Source: Acestrorhynchus altus (Eukaryota; Chordata; Actinopteri; Characiformes; Acestrorhynchidae). From it: a stretch of DNA of 64,000 nucleotides. Location of the stretch: the NCBI GenBank assembly GCA_034509495.1, contig CM067507.1, positions 35,306,399 to 35,370,398 on the forward strand. The letters are read 5' to 3'. The notes under the pieces were generated by a model that ran no database searches, was not told the origin of the DNA, and saw nothing but the letters and a program-made list of their open reading frames with translations. Shown here piece by piece: positions 1 to 12,008 of this stretch. Positions within the stretch are counted from its first letter, which is position 1. Every line of letters starts with the position of its first letter. A program made the position numbers and the translations under genes.

Positions 1-1639
1 TTTCACGAAAGGTGCAGAGAGTCACTGCCGATACTTAGATGTCTTGTGTGATCTGTTCACTCAAAGCACCTTCAGAGAAGGTCAGAGGTACGTACCACCA
101 TAAGAGTTAGAAGTGTGAATGCTGTTGCTTCCTAGTGTTTCTGAAGGACTGCCTAATCAGTCTTCACAGCAGATATAAAAGTCCAACCTGCTTGAGATGG
201 AGCTAAATACCCAAAGATGATCAGAACCAGAAGATAACCAACACCTGGTGCTGTGAGCAGCAGATTCTTAAAGGTGGAAGTTCCATGAGCTTCCATGAGA
301 CATGGGTTCCCTATGGTCGGTTCACTACTTGCAAACTACTTACATCAAAACATCCCATAAAACTGGACTTGAGCTTAAAAGATGATGAGAGGCAGACACC
401 CAAGAGAAGTTTGTTCCACCAGAACATTCCCAGACCACTGGATTTGAAATTTCTATGGTTTGGAGAGAAAACACTTGATATTGAAACGTGATTGACCTCA
501 GCATTGAGTGTAAGAGAAGGTGAGGGGAGATGTTGACGTTGTTTTTGTTGCTGTTTGGAAAAATACTGAAGCACGCTGTCAGTTTTAGTATCGATCGTCC
601 AGGATAACTTCATCTGCTATCTGTGATGGACACAGATTCACACCCAATTTGTCTTTGGATGAAGAAGGTCGTTCACAAAAAACATCTATTAGTGATCTGG
701 GCTCTCCTCTGAGAGCAGCCTGGCTGACCGCCAGTTATGGTAATTATAGGGATGGACAGGTTTAATTCTTTCAGCGTTGAGAGCGAGTCTGTGCCAGGCA
801 TGAGGTAAACAAACGGATGCTTCCCTGCTGCAGATGCAGTGTTCAATTAATCTTCTCCTGTTTTCTGTTTCAGGCCTTTTATTAGAAGCTTGTCGAGCCA
901 CCGTTTATTTGTACGACTACGATGAAACCACCGAGCAAACAAACAAAAAACAACGTAGAGCTGATCGTTACAGCTCAATCTCGTTAAACACGGCCTCCAC
1001 GGAGCTGATAACACACATTTTTGTGACTTACTGTCGTCTGCATCGATGCGTTTGACATTGCTGTGCGTCCTTGGGGTTTGCTGCCCATCCTCTTGGGGGG
1101 TGGGGGGTGGGGGGGGGTGCTATGGTTATGCAAAACAAGCAATGAATCAATGGTCTCTACAATTAGCAGCACTGTACTACTCACAAGAACTGGGAATAGA
1201 GCCCTCCACCCTGGGTGGTCATTCAGATATCCAAGATGTGAATTTAGCCACCATCAGGCAATTATGCTCTTTTCTGCTGACAAGTATTATAATATGGCCG
1301 AGGCCAGCTGCTGCTGCTGGGCTGTCTGTGATGGAGCAGATGAACTGGCTCTCTGTGAATGAAGATGAATGGCCTGAGTGCTGTAAGTGACGTGCAGCAA
1401 AAGCATAAGCTTGTCATTCACCACCACCCTCGCACACAGCTGCGTGGCAAATGAGTGCTTAGGGAAATATTCCACGGCACTGATCGTGCAAAAAGTGGCA
1501 ATGTGGGTTTTTACTGGATAGATGAAGAAATGAATGACTTATAAAGCTCTATAAGGCTGAAAGGGTACCAAGAGGTCATTCTGACAGATTGCAATACACT
1601 ATAGGACATGTAGAGGGCGCACCGTAAATACAGTTGATT

Positions 1640-2425
1640 GTCCAAATTTGTGTGGATACCCTTTCTAACAAATGCATTCAGCTATTTTAAGTTACACTAA
1701 TCAAACACACACACACACACAGCTTGTCTAGAACCTGTAGAGAAGTACTGCAACTAGAACAGGACTCATTGGAGCGGATAAACATGAACTTATTGGCACC
1801 AAATGTTTGGGCACATTTGCCTACCAGTGCTGGGGTCTTAGGTTCAAGGCCTATCTAGGTGGAATTTCCTTGTTCTCATTCCCAATGCTGGGGTCTTGGG
1901 TTTCCATGAGTTTCCATGTTCTCCGTCCCAATGCTGGGGTCTTGGGTTTTCAAGAGTTTCCATGTTATCTGTCCCAATGCTGGGGTCTTGGCTTTCCATG
2001 AGTTTCCATGTTCTCCGTCCCAATGCTGGAGTCTTGGGTTCAAGGCCCTATCTGAGTGGAGTTTCCATGTTCTCCATGTGCCTGTGTGGGTTTCCTCCAG
2101 AGACGGAGGAAACATGGGGATGGAATCGGGGTGTGGTTGTGGGGGGGGTGTCTGTAAGCCCACCAGCGTTGAGCTGTGGACCTGTGTTCTCTGGAATGAT
2201 GGAGCTCCATCCAGTACTTGTGATGAACTGGGGATAAAATGGGGTGTTGATCATCCAACATCCTGACCTCACTAATGCTCTTGCCTCGAAATGCAATCAA
2301 ATCCTCACAGCAGTGTTCCAAAATCTAGTAGACTCCCTTCTCTGGACACTAGAGACAGTTACTCAACTCTTTATGATCCTTGATTTCAGAAGAAACAATG
2401 ACTGAGCCAATGCTTTTGTCCACTT
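1640..2425 (+). mobile_element. Copy 1 of dispersed TIR element 'family A' (non-autonomous, mariner/Tc1-like)
   Basis: It starts with a GTCCAAATTTGTGTGGATAC-type terminus and passes through the family block CAGCTTGTCTAG. It continues through TCTGGAATGATGGAGCTCCA and CATCCAACATCCTGACCTCA and ends near GCTTTTGTCCACTTA. Other copies lie at 4267, 8355, 13195, 22880, 31935, 46290 and 61945. The two ends of the family are imperfect inverted repeats (GTCCAAATGTTTGTGGACAC against the complement of GTGTCCCAATACTTTTGTCC), with no coding capacity, as expected for a MITE. This copy is interrupted by the tandem repeat at 1820-2070. Confidence 0.7.
1820..2070. repeat. Minisatellite, about 46-50-bp unit, about 5 copies
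   Basis: The phrase CCCAATGCTGGGGTCTTGGG followed by TTCCATGAGTTTCCATGTTC recurs about five times, with one or two TTCCATG sub-repeats per unit. It sits inside a family A element and probably expanded there. Apparent open frames on both strands are a by-product of the repeat. Confidence 0.85.
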
Positions 2426-3299
2426 ATTATATTTATATGGCGTTTGATGTTTATTAGTATAACGAGTCACATTTAAAGGAATGCTTTTGTGAAGAGACAA
2501 ATGAAGATTGTGGCACCAATCTCACTTCAACAAAAATACTAGAGCCATGGTCAAAGAATAAAATGGTCAAGAGTCTTCTGGTAGACCTGATTGTTCACTT
2601 CTTGATAAATATATCCATCCATTGACACTGAAATCAGATCATCTGTGTTATCAATTTCATTCTCCACTGGTTGTAATGATTTGGCTGATTATACATCTGC
2701 CACTCTGAAGACACAAAAGTTTGTGAAGACTGTCACCAAACCCTTACGGACTTCTTCAAACACGGACTCCCTGTCTGCTGCAGGGCTGGGAGAGTTTTGG
2801 GCAGAGGAAGTGAAGTGTGGGCTCGGCGCTGTGGGCTCTGTTTGGCAGCTCTCTAAGCTGGAGCTCCAGCGCTCGTCCCATGGCTGAGTGACTACAGAGT
2901 CTGAGTGAGCGGAGTGATCACTCCAATTCACACACTGCACCAGAGCCAAAGCACAGGGAGCCTGAGCAAAGAATGATGGCCAGAGACAGGCAGGAAACAC
3001 ACACACACACACACACAGTATAGTATAGCACAGAGATAAAACTGCTGTGTACACACAGTCGCTTCTCAAATTAAAAGCAGTTGAGATCAAATCCACGTCC
3101 CCCAAAGCCGCTTTCATTAGTATCTGAAAGCGGTAATAATAGCGCACTCTTTAAAGATGGTTCTTTAAGGGTGAAGATGATGTTTCAAAGAACCATTGGA
3201 ATATCTAACTAGTTGCCTGGCTGAAATGTGAAGTAGAAGGTTCTCGATATCACCCCTCACTAGTTGCACACAGGGAAATTTTGTACTCCATTCTTAACC

Positions 3300-3475
3300 C
3301 ATCCACATACACACACTAGGGGGCAGTGAGCACACATGCCTGGAGCGGTGGGCAGCCCTATCCACAGCACCCGGGGGGGGTCAGTCTTGTCCTGCCAGTT
3401 GAGGGAATCAAACCAGTGATCTTCCAGTCACAAGCCTGGATCCCTAACCACCAGACCATCCCTGCTCAGAGTTTA
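3300..3475. mobile_element. SINE-like dispersed repeat (first of three copies)
   Basis: It shares GGGCAGCCCTATCC, TCCTGCCAGTT and CCCTAACCACCAG with 40560-40800 (same orientation) and with 36600-36800 (inverse). The inverse copy has a tRNA B-box-like GGTTTGATTCCC, suggesting tRNA ancestry. Confidence 0.55.
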
Positions 3476-4266
3476 ATTCTTCATTTACACATGCATCACT
3501 TTATCTGTTAGGTCACGTGGGGCTTTACAGACTGTTCTGAACATTCCAGTATGAAACATGACATCACGTTAGATACAAGGGCCTGAAAGGACGGATTTTA
3601 GGAGGGTAAATTCCGCCCGACCACAAAAAGAAAACCTCTTAAGCTCCTTCCACAGGCCCACACTTTAGCTCCTCGCTCTGCAATATTATCATAATTAAAA
3701 TCCATTTTATAGACCCTGGGATGCCACAAATATAACGGCTTAATATTATAGGAAATGCTTAGTTTTACCCATAAAGATGTAATGCATTGTTCTTAACATG
3801 TCCAGATACTCAACAAGGGTTGATTCGGATTCAGGTTGACCTTTCAGGCCGAGGTCAGAATGCAATTTCTTATTGATCAGCAGGTTTAATGATCATAAAT
3901 CCACAATCCATTGAGTCGCCGATGCAATTTCTACACCGAGCCTCCATCACCCATTTAAAGAAACACATAAACACAGCAGAGCAACTGGACGGCATTGCTG
4001 GCGACACCTGCTTTCCTGTTACAGCACTGGGCTGAATTATAGGTTTATCAGTCTGAACGTTCCTCATCCTCCTCATCCTGCTCCATCTGGAGACAAGCTC
4101 TAAGTTTCCACACATAACGGAGAGCAATATGGCCACATACTTCATTTCCCTGAGGTTTGCAAACAAGTCAGACTAAGTGAGCCAGAAAATACTTGTGACA
4201 TCAAGGTTCGTTACAGAAATCCATTCTGCTCTAAGACACTTTCATTCAGCGCTGTGGCAACGGCAA

Positions 4267-4430
4267 TATATATTATGTGGGCAAAAGTATTGGGACACCT
4301 GCTCCTTCATTGTTTCTTCTGATATCAAGGGTATTAAAAAGAGTTCATCCTGCTTTTTATGGAGCAACTCTCTCTACTGTCCAGGGAAAATGGTCTACTG
4401 GCATTTGGACAAACATTTGGACAATATGTG
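4267..4430 (-). mobile_element. Family A element, terminal fragment
   Basis: It begins GGGCAAAAGTATTGGGACAC and continues ATCAAGGGTATTAAAA, as at 22880 and 31935. Only the first 160 bases of the minus-strand copy remain. Confidence 0.7.
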
Positions 4431-5149
4431 ATGGTCATGTAAAATACTGGTTCTGAGAAATCTCTCTCTCTCTCTCTCTCTCTTTCTCACTTTCAATGAT
4501 CCAATAATCCTTCTCATCAGTCCTCTCATTCATTTACACAATGGCTCTATAAATAGAGCTGCTATGATGGAAGAAGGACAGAGAGGACAGGAAAACATGA
4601 ATGAGGCAGAGAGACAGAACAGGATCCGTGTCTGATGATGCTGACGCAGGCTGAATTAAAGCTGGGCTGCACTGCTAAATTACAAACTGTAGCTGCCGAT
4701 CCCCCGGAGGCAGAGAACAACGGAGCACGGCTTTTCAATCTGAGTAAGAAAATGTGCAATCAAATGACCATTGCTGTAATAATGACTGGCACAGTGAGTC
4801 ACTAATCTGTGCGTAAGCAGCCGCTGCGTAGGTTCTGTTGTTCGGAGTGATTTCCGTCAGCCCTGTGGTCCTCGGCCCTGGACCTGGAGCGCTCTTACAG
4901 GTTTCGCATTTGTCTTGCTCTGACTCACCCGATTCCACTCATAGGGTCATTACAGACGTTCTCGGGGAAGATGACGGACACCCGAAACAAACAGCGTTTT
5001 GCTGCAAACAAAGCTGCAATTATGTTCATTTGAACTCTGTTGGTGGTTGATGATACATATAAAACAAACTCCAAGACCCTGTCTAACTATGGTGGTCTCG
5101 TCATGGTGTGATGAAGTATCAGTGAGTAATTCAGCTCAGAAAAACTCTA

Positions 5150-5300
5150 AAATTCACTCATTTCCAACTGAATTAAATCCCAGTTTAAATGCCAAAGCGG
5201 CCATCCAGCCATCCAGAGAGGGAGGGGCTAATGATATCACATCACATATTGGGTTATAAATGACAATAATACTGAAACATACATAAATAACAAAAATAAT
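5150..5300 (-). repeat. Dispersed repeat 'family R', antisense fragment
   Basis: AAATCCCAGTTTAAATGCCA, GGGAGGGGCTAATGATATCA and ATATTGGGTT match the antisense copy at 52670-52960. Sense copies are near 10050, 11290, 18600 and 39430. No coding capacity or clear termini are visible, so the class is unknown. Confidence 0.5.
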
Positions 5301-6079
5301 AAAGGACATTCGGGTTGATGTTGTTTTAATTTGGACACTGTCAGGTATTTTGAAGAATGTATTATTAAAATATCTAATCATTACGAATAGCTCATCAGAA
5401 TTGACAGGATTCCAGTTTTTTTGGATTTTGTTCTCACTGGAAATTTGGGTTTTAAAAAGAACTATATAGTAAAAACTATCATTTAACTCAATCTGTGGTT
5501 ATTTTAGGGCATAAAAAATGAAGAAAAGGATGAAAATGATGAAAATTACGACAGTAATGCTGTTTTTGCTACTGTATTTATGGCTTGTATGCCTCACTAA
5601 CCTGATCTGTTCATTTGGACAACTTCAAGTCAAATATAATGAGAACACTTGTTGGCAGCATTTTATAATTTGCAGTCATGGCAATATAAAAGTCTTTTGT
5701 GTTCCTGGTGAAAACAGAGGATCAAGCAGCTTTTCACTTACTGGATACAGACGCAGTAAAGGCCTGACAAAGCAGCTCAAGAAAGAAAGTCTAAATGTTA
5801 ACAGGAAAACCTGCATTTTATTAATAAAATAACAGTAATAAGCACTTACTTATCCAAACTGGGCTCTGAAGGAGCTCTGAAAATCCTAGATTGTCCTGCA
5901 AACAGCCTCACAGCTGACTTTTATATTGATTAAAACATGGTAGCTCCTAGAAAGCTCTGATTTTACACTAATGAACTGTTGTTCTGTCCCTACAGAAAGA
6001 CCTTGCAGTGGAAAAAACGAAACAGGGATGCAAGAACTGAGCATCTGTTGTTATAAGGTATTCATGTCCTTGTATTTAA

Positions 6080-6475
6080 AGCAGCATTGTGCAGAAATTG
6101 ACATTTTTTGCTCCTGGGCTCCTCCTACAATGTAATGCTCTTTTACTCCACTGCAGTAAATAGTAAATACAGATGCTTTAAGTGCCCCCTACACTGTTGT
6201 ACACAAGCATTTCTGGTCAAGCTGAGAGATTTCTCGGAGGTAGTTGAGTATTCCAGGATTTTACACTAATATGACTCGGGTTACATCATTACGTAGTCCC
6301 AGAGAGAGGTCTTGGGTTACTCCATCAAAGTTCCACAGTGTAGTAGCAGCATTCCGGCCTGGAGTGGGAATGACAGAGATGTCGATCTTTGTACTACAGT
6401 GAGTAGAGCATCAAATATGATGGTATCTTTAAGGTAAAATTGCAAAATGTTGCTTTAATAGTCAAACAGAGCTCT
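6080..6475 (+). repeat. Dispersed repeat 'family D', copy 1
   Basis: This stretch and 58580-58885 share GCAGCATT, GCTCCTGGGC, AGTGCCCCCT, AATATGACTCGGGTT, GCATTCCG, GGAGTGGGAATGAC and CAAAATGTTGCTTT in the same order, with gaps between. The class is unknown. Confidence 0.55.
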
Positions 6476-6479
6476 GAAT

Positions 6480-6720
6480 AGGGGCGGAGCATAGAGGATT
6501 GCAGGTTCGAATCAGAGGCTCTCTCTGGGTCACGCCCATTGCGATGCTGGCTGTTGCACATAGCACACTGCAGCCCAGCAATGATGCAATAGCAGCAGTT
6601 CAAAAAGAGGTGATGGCTTCATGTGCATCGGAGGAGACATGCGCTTGTCTTCACCCTCCTAGTGTCGGGAGCATCGTTTGTGATGGGGGGAGTGTCCTAA
6701 TTGAGATGTTTAATTGCATT
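6480..6720 (+). mobile_element. tRNA-derived SINE-like element
   Basis: A B-box-like GGTTCGAATC lies near the 5' end, followed by the body TGATGGCTTCATGTGCATCG and GGAGGAGACATGCGCTTGTC. This layout is typical of fish tRNA-derived SINEs. No intact A box is obvious. Confidence 0.5.
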
Positions 6721-6994
6721 TCAATTATTTACTTTCCTAACATTACTATAGTGTTCCTAATAGGTGCTCATAAAGAGGGTGTGTTTCCAGTTCCAGAACG
6801 TCAGGCATGGCAGTTCAGTCTGTAGAGTTTAGTGGATTACAGCCGTGGAGGGGATAATGGAATATGTATGCAAAAGAAGAGGAAGAAGACACAGAGTGAG
6901 TCAGCAGGACTGGCTCAGACTGTTTTTGAGTGACTCTGAAAATAGCTTTTCTATTTCTGAAAAAAAAAAGGGTGTGGGTGGGGGAGGTCAGGCA

Positions 6995-6996
<2 letters not shown>

Positions 6997-7071
<75 letters not shown>
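6997..7071. repeat. (GT)n microsatellite, about 37 units
   Basis: Uninterrupted GT dinucleotides. Long Cys-Val open frames here are artefacts. Confidence 0.98.
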
Positions 7072-7072
<1 letters not shown>

Positions 7073-7254
7073 TATTTGGGCTTTGTTTATATTCTCATCT
7101 CTTCACTTGTGGCAGTCTGGATCTCAGGCCTGCCTCCAGGCCATCTGCCTCACAGCATTCTGGGCTCAGTGTCACGAAGAGACACAAAGAATGTGTGCTA
7201 CATACACACCGTATATATACACTATTCATACACGTTGCTGGGACGCACCTCTGA

Positions 7255-7575
7255 TTCATTGGATTTATGCATGGTCCTAAAGAGCTCACTGAACTCCAGG
7301 GTGGTGCTGCAGGATGCCACCGCTGCAACCAGTCAACTGGTGAGATTTCTACACTCCTAGATATTCCACCATCAGCTGTGCATGGAGGTATTGAACAATG
7401 GAAGTGTTTAGGAACTGAGCCACGAAGTGTCGGACGCGTGTAACGTTACAGGCGTGGTGCTCCGAGTACAGCGTCTCCAACACTCTGCTGAACAATAACT
7501 CAATAGCTCTGCTTCAAACTTGCTGTTGGAGCTGGTACAGCAACATGGATCAGCTCCATGTTAGAAATGGATCTC
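7255..7575 (+). pseudogene. Tc1-like transposase N-terminal fragment, degraded
   Basis: The conceptual product reads VVLQDATAATSQLVRFL, then an HTH-like stretch and a KLVSQY end, broken by stops and frameshifts. The order resembles the N-terminal paired-type DNA-binding region of fish Tc1-like transposases. The catalytic part is absent and no inverted repeats are recognisable. Confidence 0.5.
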
Positions 7576-7689
7576 ATGAAAGCTTGTGTCCCAATACTTT
7601 TATCCATATAAATGTGTGTCTATCTAGTACATATATCTAATATATGCAATTACATATATGTACACATGGATGTGTTGTGTAACAACAGA

Positions 7690-7775
7690 TAACTAACAGA
7701 ACCACCACACCATGTGAGAGCTGGGGTGAGCTATGCTGTGCTACACCAATAAGAATCCTTGGGCAAGACTGCTAA
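7690..7775 (+). mobile_element. SINE fragment related to 18395-18595
   Basis: It shares ACACCATGTG, TATGCTGTGCT, CACCAATAAGA and TCCTTGGG with the longer SINE copy, but has lost the B box. Confidence 0.55.
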
Positions 7776-7780
7776 AAGAC

Positions 7781-7781
<1 letters not shown>

Positions 7782-7848
<67 letters not shown>
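7782..7848. repeat. (TA)n(TG)n compound microsatellite
   Basis: A short TA run is followed by about 27 TG units. Confidence 0.97.
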
Positions 7849-7849
<1 letters not shown>

Positions 7850-8354
7850 CTATATAGATGTCTGTAGGCCTGCTGCCCCTTTAAATGCCTTCTGCACGTC
7901 GACATGAACAGCGCTCTGCAAAGTCCTGCTCATCTTATCAGCTGTGGCTCTGTGATAAATCTCTGCAGCCCTGCTGTTTGTGCTGTGGGTTCTAGATATC
8001 TCAGTAAACTGATTTAGTGATGTGTGCACCAGGGATAACGAGAGAATCGCCGCTCATTTGCATGTGAAGAGGCTTCCAGCACAATGAGAGCGCTTTATCA
8101 CGTTACAACACAGCTGCACAAAATCCTGATTACACTGCAGTCCTGTGAGCTCTGTTATGCCCACCGCCAGTAGAGGATAACCCTGTTTCCCCCATCTTCA
8201 CATCACAGGCCCCACCAGAACTGATCTGAACGGGACAGACCGGGACACTCAACCATCGACTGTGAGATGCTTATAGTAGAGTTGAATTACACAGTGAGTA
8301 AAGGGATACTGGATTATGGGCTACAGGTATAGACAGCAGCAGTCAAAAGCTTGG

Positions 8355-8525
8355 ACACACTATATGTCCAGATGTTTGTGGCCACCCCTTATTAATGAAT
8401 GCATTCAGCTAAGTTGTAGCCATTGCTGACACACGTGCAAATGCACACACAGCTTGTCTAGTGCCTGTAGTGAAGTACTGCAAACAGAATAGGACCATCT
8501 GGAGCAGATACAACATGAACATAGT
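8355..8525 (+). mobile_element. Family A element, 5' fragment
   Basis: ATGTCCAGATGTTTGTGGCC, GCATTCAGCTA, CAGCTTGTCTAG and GGAGCAGATA follow in the order seen in the other plus-strand copies; the copy then stops. Confidence 0.7.
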
Positions 8526-8929
8526 GATCATGCTCCAACAAAGGTACTCAATTTAAAAAGATCTGGAGCATTTCTATTGGTCCATTCACCATGAAATCTT
8601 GAACAATGAGATGCGGCGACTTTAGGGGGACACTGAGGATCTAAAAAAACACAAAACAAAATATGTCCAATCAGATGTTTCCAAACGTCTGACTGGTTCT
8701 GCATATCTGATGGATGACTGTACATGAGCACGCCCAGAGCTACACCCCTCTGTGTCTATCAGGGAGATGGTGCAGACAAAGAGCATGGTTAATTATTCAG
8801 AGAGATCACTGCAGCCCATTACATCACATACATTATAAAAGACCCCCGGCTCGGTCCGGCCCCTCTAAAGGCCTTCTGTCTTAATAATCATCCCACCAAA
8901 CACCAGGTTATCCCACCCAAATTCATTAC

Positions 8930-9160
8930 CAGTAAATTAAGGACAACTGCTGCACCTTGTACCTGTACTCATAGGCCATTTTATCAGAAACACCTTCCAT
9001 AAATGCACCGTGTAGGTGTACAGAAACTGACGGTAATTCATCTACAGTCCACCTGCTGCTTTTCATTGGGACCACCACACAGGATCGGTGCATCAACACA
9101 TGGGCTACAGCCTCCAACTGGGCACCTGCACGGGAAGGTTTCTAATAAAGTGGCCATGAG
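8930..9160 (+). mobile_element. Fragment of dispersed MITE 'family M'
   Basis: CCATTTTATCAGAAACACCT, GTGTAGGTGTACAGAAACTG and a TCTAATAAAGTGGCCA end resemble a common teleost repeat. Related, fuller elements lie at 43838-44270 and in galnt11 intron 3. Confidence 0.45.
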
Positions 9161-10049
9161 TGAAAGAGCATTTTTAATCACCAATACACAACAAATGAAT
9201 GAGGGTAACCATAACAAATAGACACTCTAATTGCTTGTTAGTCAATTATAGCTCCTCCTCTAGCTTTCATGGTCACCTCAAACCAATTTATCACAATATC
9301 AAAGCTTTTTATGATTGAAAGAAGCTGCTTTTCATGTATTCTTTTCGTGTTCGGTACATTTGGTCAAGTGCAAAAGCTGTTTTTGGGACCAGGATTTCTG
9401 TTTTGGGGTCTACTTCAAGAGGACTCCTCTCGTAAGGGGTTGCATGATTGGTTCTTATCGCCTGCATGACTAAAATCCTCCTCTGAGGACGACTGAACGG
9501 TGAAATGCCACAACTCTTCTTCAGCCTCAAGTGTTTGTATGCAAGGAAGATAATGAGAAGTGAAAAATGGATGTCCAACCATTCTGCAAAAATGTGTGCA
9601 ATCAATCCGCAATGCGAAAGGAATCGTTCATTGTGAAAACAATCCGGTGATAATGAGTCATTACCCCAAGCCTAGAATCAATCCTGGGTGCGTGTTTTTG
9701 TATTCAGGTGTGAAAATGCCATAAATATAATTATATTGACCTCAGCACCTCCTGAGGCCCCTGAGACCATTCCTTTAGTGGACAATAGGTGTTGAATTGT
9801 GTATCGACTGCAACCTTAACTCATAGACCCCCAGGTCCATTTACGGGATGTTTTCATAGATTGACGTACCTTTATTCACTTAAAAATGAGGAGATAGTCG
9901 CACATGCCAGATGTTATTTCAGGAGAACCTAGACTGCTCAACCAGATCTTCATTTGAGAATTTAATGCACAGCAACAATTTTGTAAATTGTCTTTGTAAG
10001 GACTATAAAAAAACACCTCCAAATCCAAATTAGGAGTGTTTTGAGGTTG

Positions 10050-10330
10050 AGTTGTTTGGATGACGAGGACATTTTTTTCATTATTTTTGTTGTTTATGTG
10101 TCAATAGTATCCTTTCTCGGGACTTTTATACTAAAATCTGTATCCTAATAATCTGGATTACTGCCATCATCAACCCCACCCTCTCTCATGGATCAGCCAG
10201 AATCAGACCTCATGTGTATATAAATGGACAGAGCAGTAAACATGCACTTGATGGCTGCAATGGCATTTAAACCGGGATTTATTTGAGTGGGAAGGGAGTG
10301 GATTTTAGCCAATTTTCCAAACTGGATTAC
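10050..10330 (+). repeat. Dispersed repeat family R, copy
   Basis: It shares GACTTTTAT, GACAGAGCAGTAAACATGCA and GGCATTTAAACCGGGATT with 11290-11580 and 18600-19260. Confidence 0.55.
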
Positions 10331-11289
10331 AAACTGGACAGTTGATGACATAGTATATATATTGCTGTTTGTTATGATATGTGCATCGTGTCTATAGGTT
10401 ATTCTGATCCTGAGTTATAAAGCCTAGAATGTGTCAAGGAATCCTTCTTCAGTACTATATGCTATATACAACCCTTCTTGTTGAGAATATAAAGACATTG
10501 TCTTGACATGTGACTTCTGCACAGCAGAATAGCTGCTTTTAAGTCATTCTGCCACATCCAGTGTGGAGGTCAGCACTGTCCTGTGATGCTGCCTTCTCCT
10601 TAGGGGGGAATATAGCATGCTTAAGTATTCTATGTGATCCTATATGCCTGTAGGAGCTCTTATGTCCTTTATTCTTGGGCTGCAATATCTGTGATGCCAT
10701 AATATTATCATGCTTCTTTTCCATGTATCCTGAATTTACATGTACAGAACAGCAGCAGCAAAGAGGAGGACAAAACAAAGATCTGGCAGCTTTTCTACAG
10801 CTAAAACCCACAATCAGGGGTAACCTATTCTGAAATTAGACCTTTTAAACACCTCATTTTCCACCAGTACAACCATTTTACCCCATAGTGCAGAAAAGAT
10901 GCCTGAAATTCTAATTATTCTTTTAACCTTTAAAACTCTAAAAAATTTAAATTGTATTAATAGGAGATTAATAGGATTCACACAAAACAGATACTGGTAT
11001 TCGGCTATGTCTTATTTTCAGATAAGAAATTTAGACGTTTGATCTATTTTATCAAACAGTTATTTTGTTTATGTTTTTATTGGTTTATATTTTTGTTTTG
11101 GTTTTGGTTTTCTGTTTTTGTTTTTGTTTTGTTTTTTTGCTTATAAGGACTAAATAACACTTTATATCCCAGATGTCCTGTTGCAAATCCAATAATGCAA
11201 TTATTTTGATGAATTATTTGTAATAATTATATTGACAAAGATATTGATAATAATAGGTTCTTCAAAATACTTAAAAATTGTCCAAATTA

Positions 11290-11580
11290 AAAAAAAAAAA
11301 AAAGAATTTCCTTATTTTTATTATTTATGTGTCAGTATTATCCCTTCTCAGGACTTTTATTCTGACATTTGAACACTGTGTATGCAAAGAAAGAGGGCAA
11401 ACAGCTCCTCCTTTCTCATGTTCCTCTACAATCTGCATCAGTGATGTCATAGTCAGAGTCCGTACATGTGGACAGAGCAGTAAACATGCACTGGACGTGA
11501 ATTTTCGTTGTGCTCTCACTGATAATGTCATATCTGTAGATTATGTATCGCTAATTAAAGGTGGACCTGACTGAACAGTT
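11290..11580 (+). repeat. Dispersed repeat family R, copy
   Basis: Contains GGACTTTTATTCTGACATTT, GCAAAGAAAGAGGGCAAACA and CAGAGCAGTAAACATGCACT. It lies just downstream, in gene orientation, of gpr158 exon 2. Confidence 0.6.
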
Positions 11581-11838
11581 ATTGGAGTTGATTGAACAGG
11601 ACGTGTTTCATTAAGGTGATGAACTTCCAAATGATTTCGCTGCTTTTTTAAGGACTTTTTTTAAATTCCTGTTCATAATGCTTTATCTCCTCAGCAGGTT
11701 TAGGAGAAACATCTGAGACAATGTTTCTGAGATGTCACAAAGTCTCCTGAGACACCAAAGACCAAAACCTGAGCAATAAGTCTGTCCTCTGGGTAACAGG
11801 ATAATAAGGGGAAGTTGCGGGCATTGCTGCTGTCTCAC

Positions 11839-11944
11839 CTCCATACTGGTCACGTTGCACCTGTGAGTTCCTGCAAACCAGCCATCAGTGGAACACTGAT
11901 CGATATCCACATCCTGCACACTGACATCCACACGAACAACTCCC
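11839..11944 (-). CDS. gpr158: gpr158 coding exon 2: end of the Cache domain
   Basis: This 106-base exon starts after the acceptor CTCTCGTAG and ends at GAG|GTGAGA (donor GT at 11838-11837). Its first base completes the arginine codon split by intron 1, and 35 codons follow (residues 270-304), ending in phase 0. The peptide has the GPR158 landmark DVDIDQCSTDGWFAGTHRC, with Cys286 and Cys298, and a sequon at Asn299. Asp275 matches, by my alignment from memory, a glycine-contacting aspartate of mammalian GPR158. The pyrimidine tract of the acceptor is a (CT)n microsatellite. The next exon should begin a cysteine-rich EGF-like stretch and lies outside the window or was missed. Confidence 0.9.
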
Positions 11945-11945
11945 C

Positions 11946-12008
<63 letters not shown>

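Larger units (their letters stand above)
1..11838 (-). other. gpr158 intron 2 (partial), no coding exon seen
   Basis: By position this is the transcribed intron downstream of exon 2. I looked on the minus strand for the next expected segment (a Cys-rich stretch ending in a GFYHP-like motif flanked by splice sites) and did not find it. Besides the repeats listed separately, bases 1-1640, 2430-3300, 3480-4260, 4440-6080, 8525-8930 and 9160-10050 look like unique, AT-rich intronic sequence without a convincing gene. Short open frames there lack codon structure or recognisable domains. Confidence 0.6.

Noticed and set aside
2689..3147. 152-codon minus-strand frame
   Set aside because: It runs through a CA microsatellite and has no domain. 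It was examined as a possible next gpr158 exon but lacks the EGF-like and transmembrane pattern.
5518..5832. 104-codon plus-strand frame with a signal-peptide-like start (MKKRMKMMKITTVMLFLLLY)
   Set aside because: AT-rich intronic sequence makes such hydrophobic starts by chance. No domain, conserved cysteine pattern, splice site or promoter is visible.
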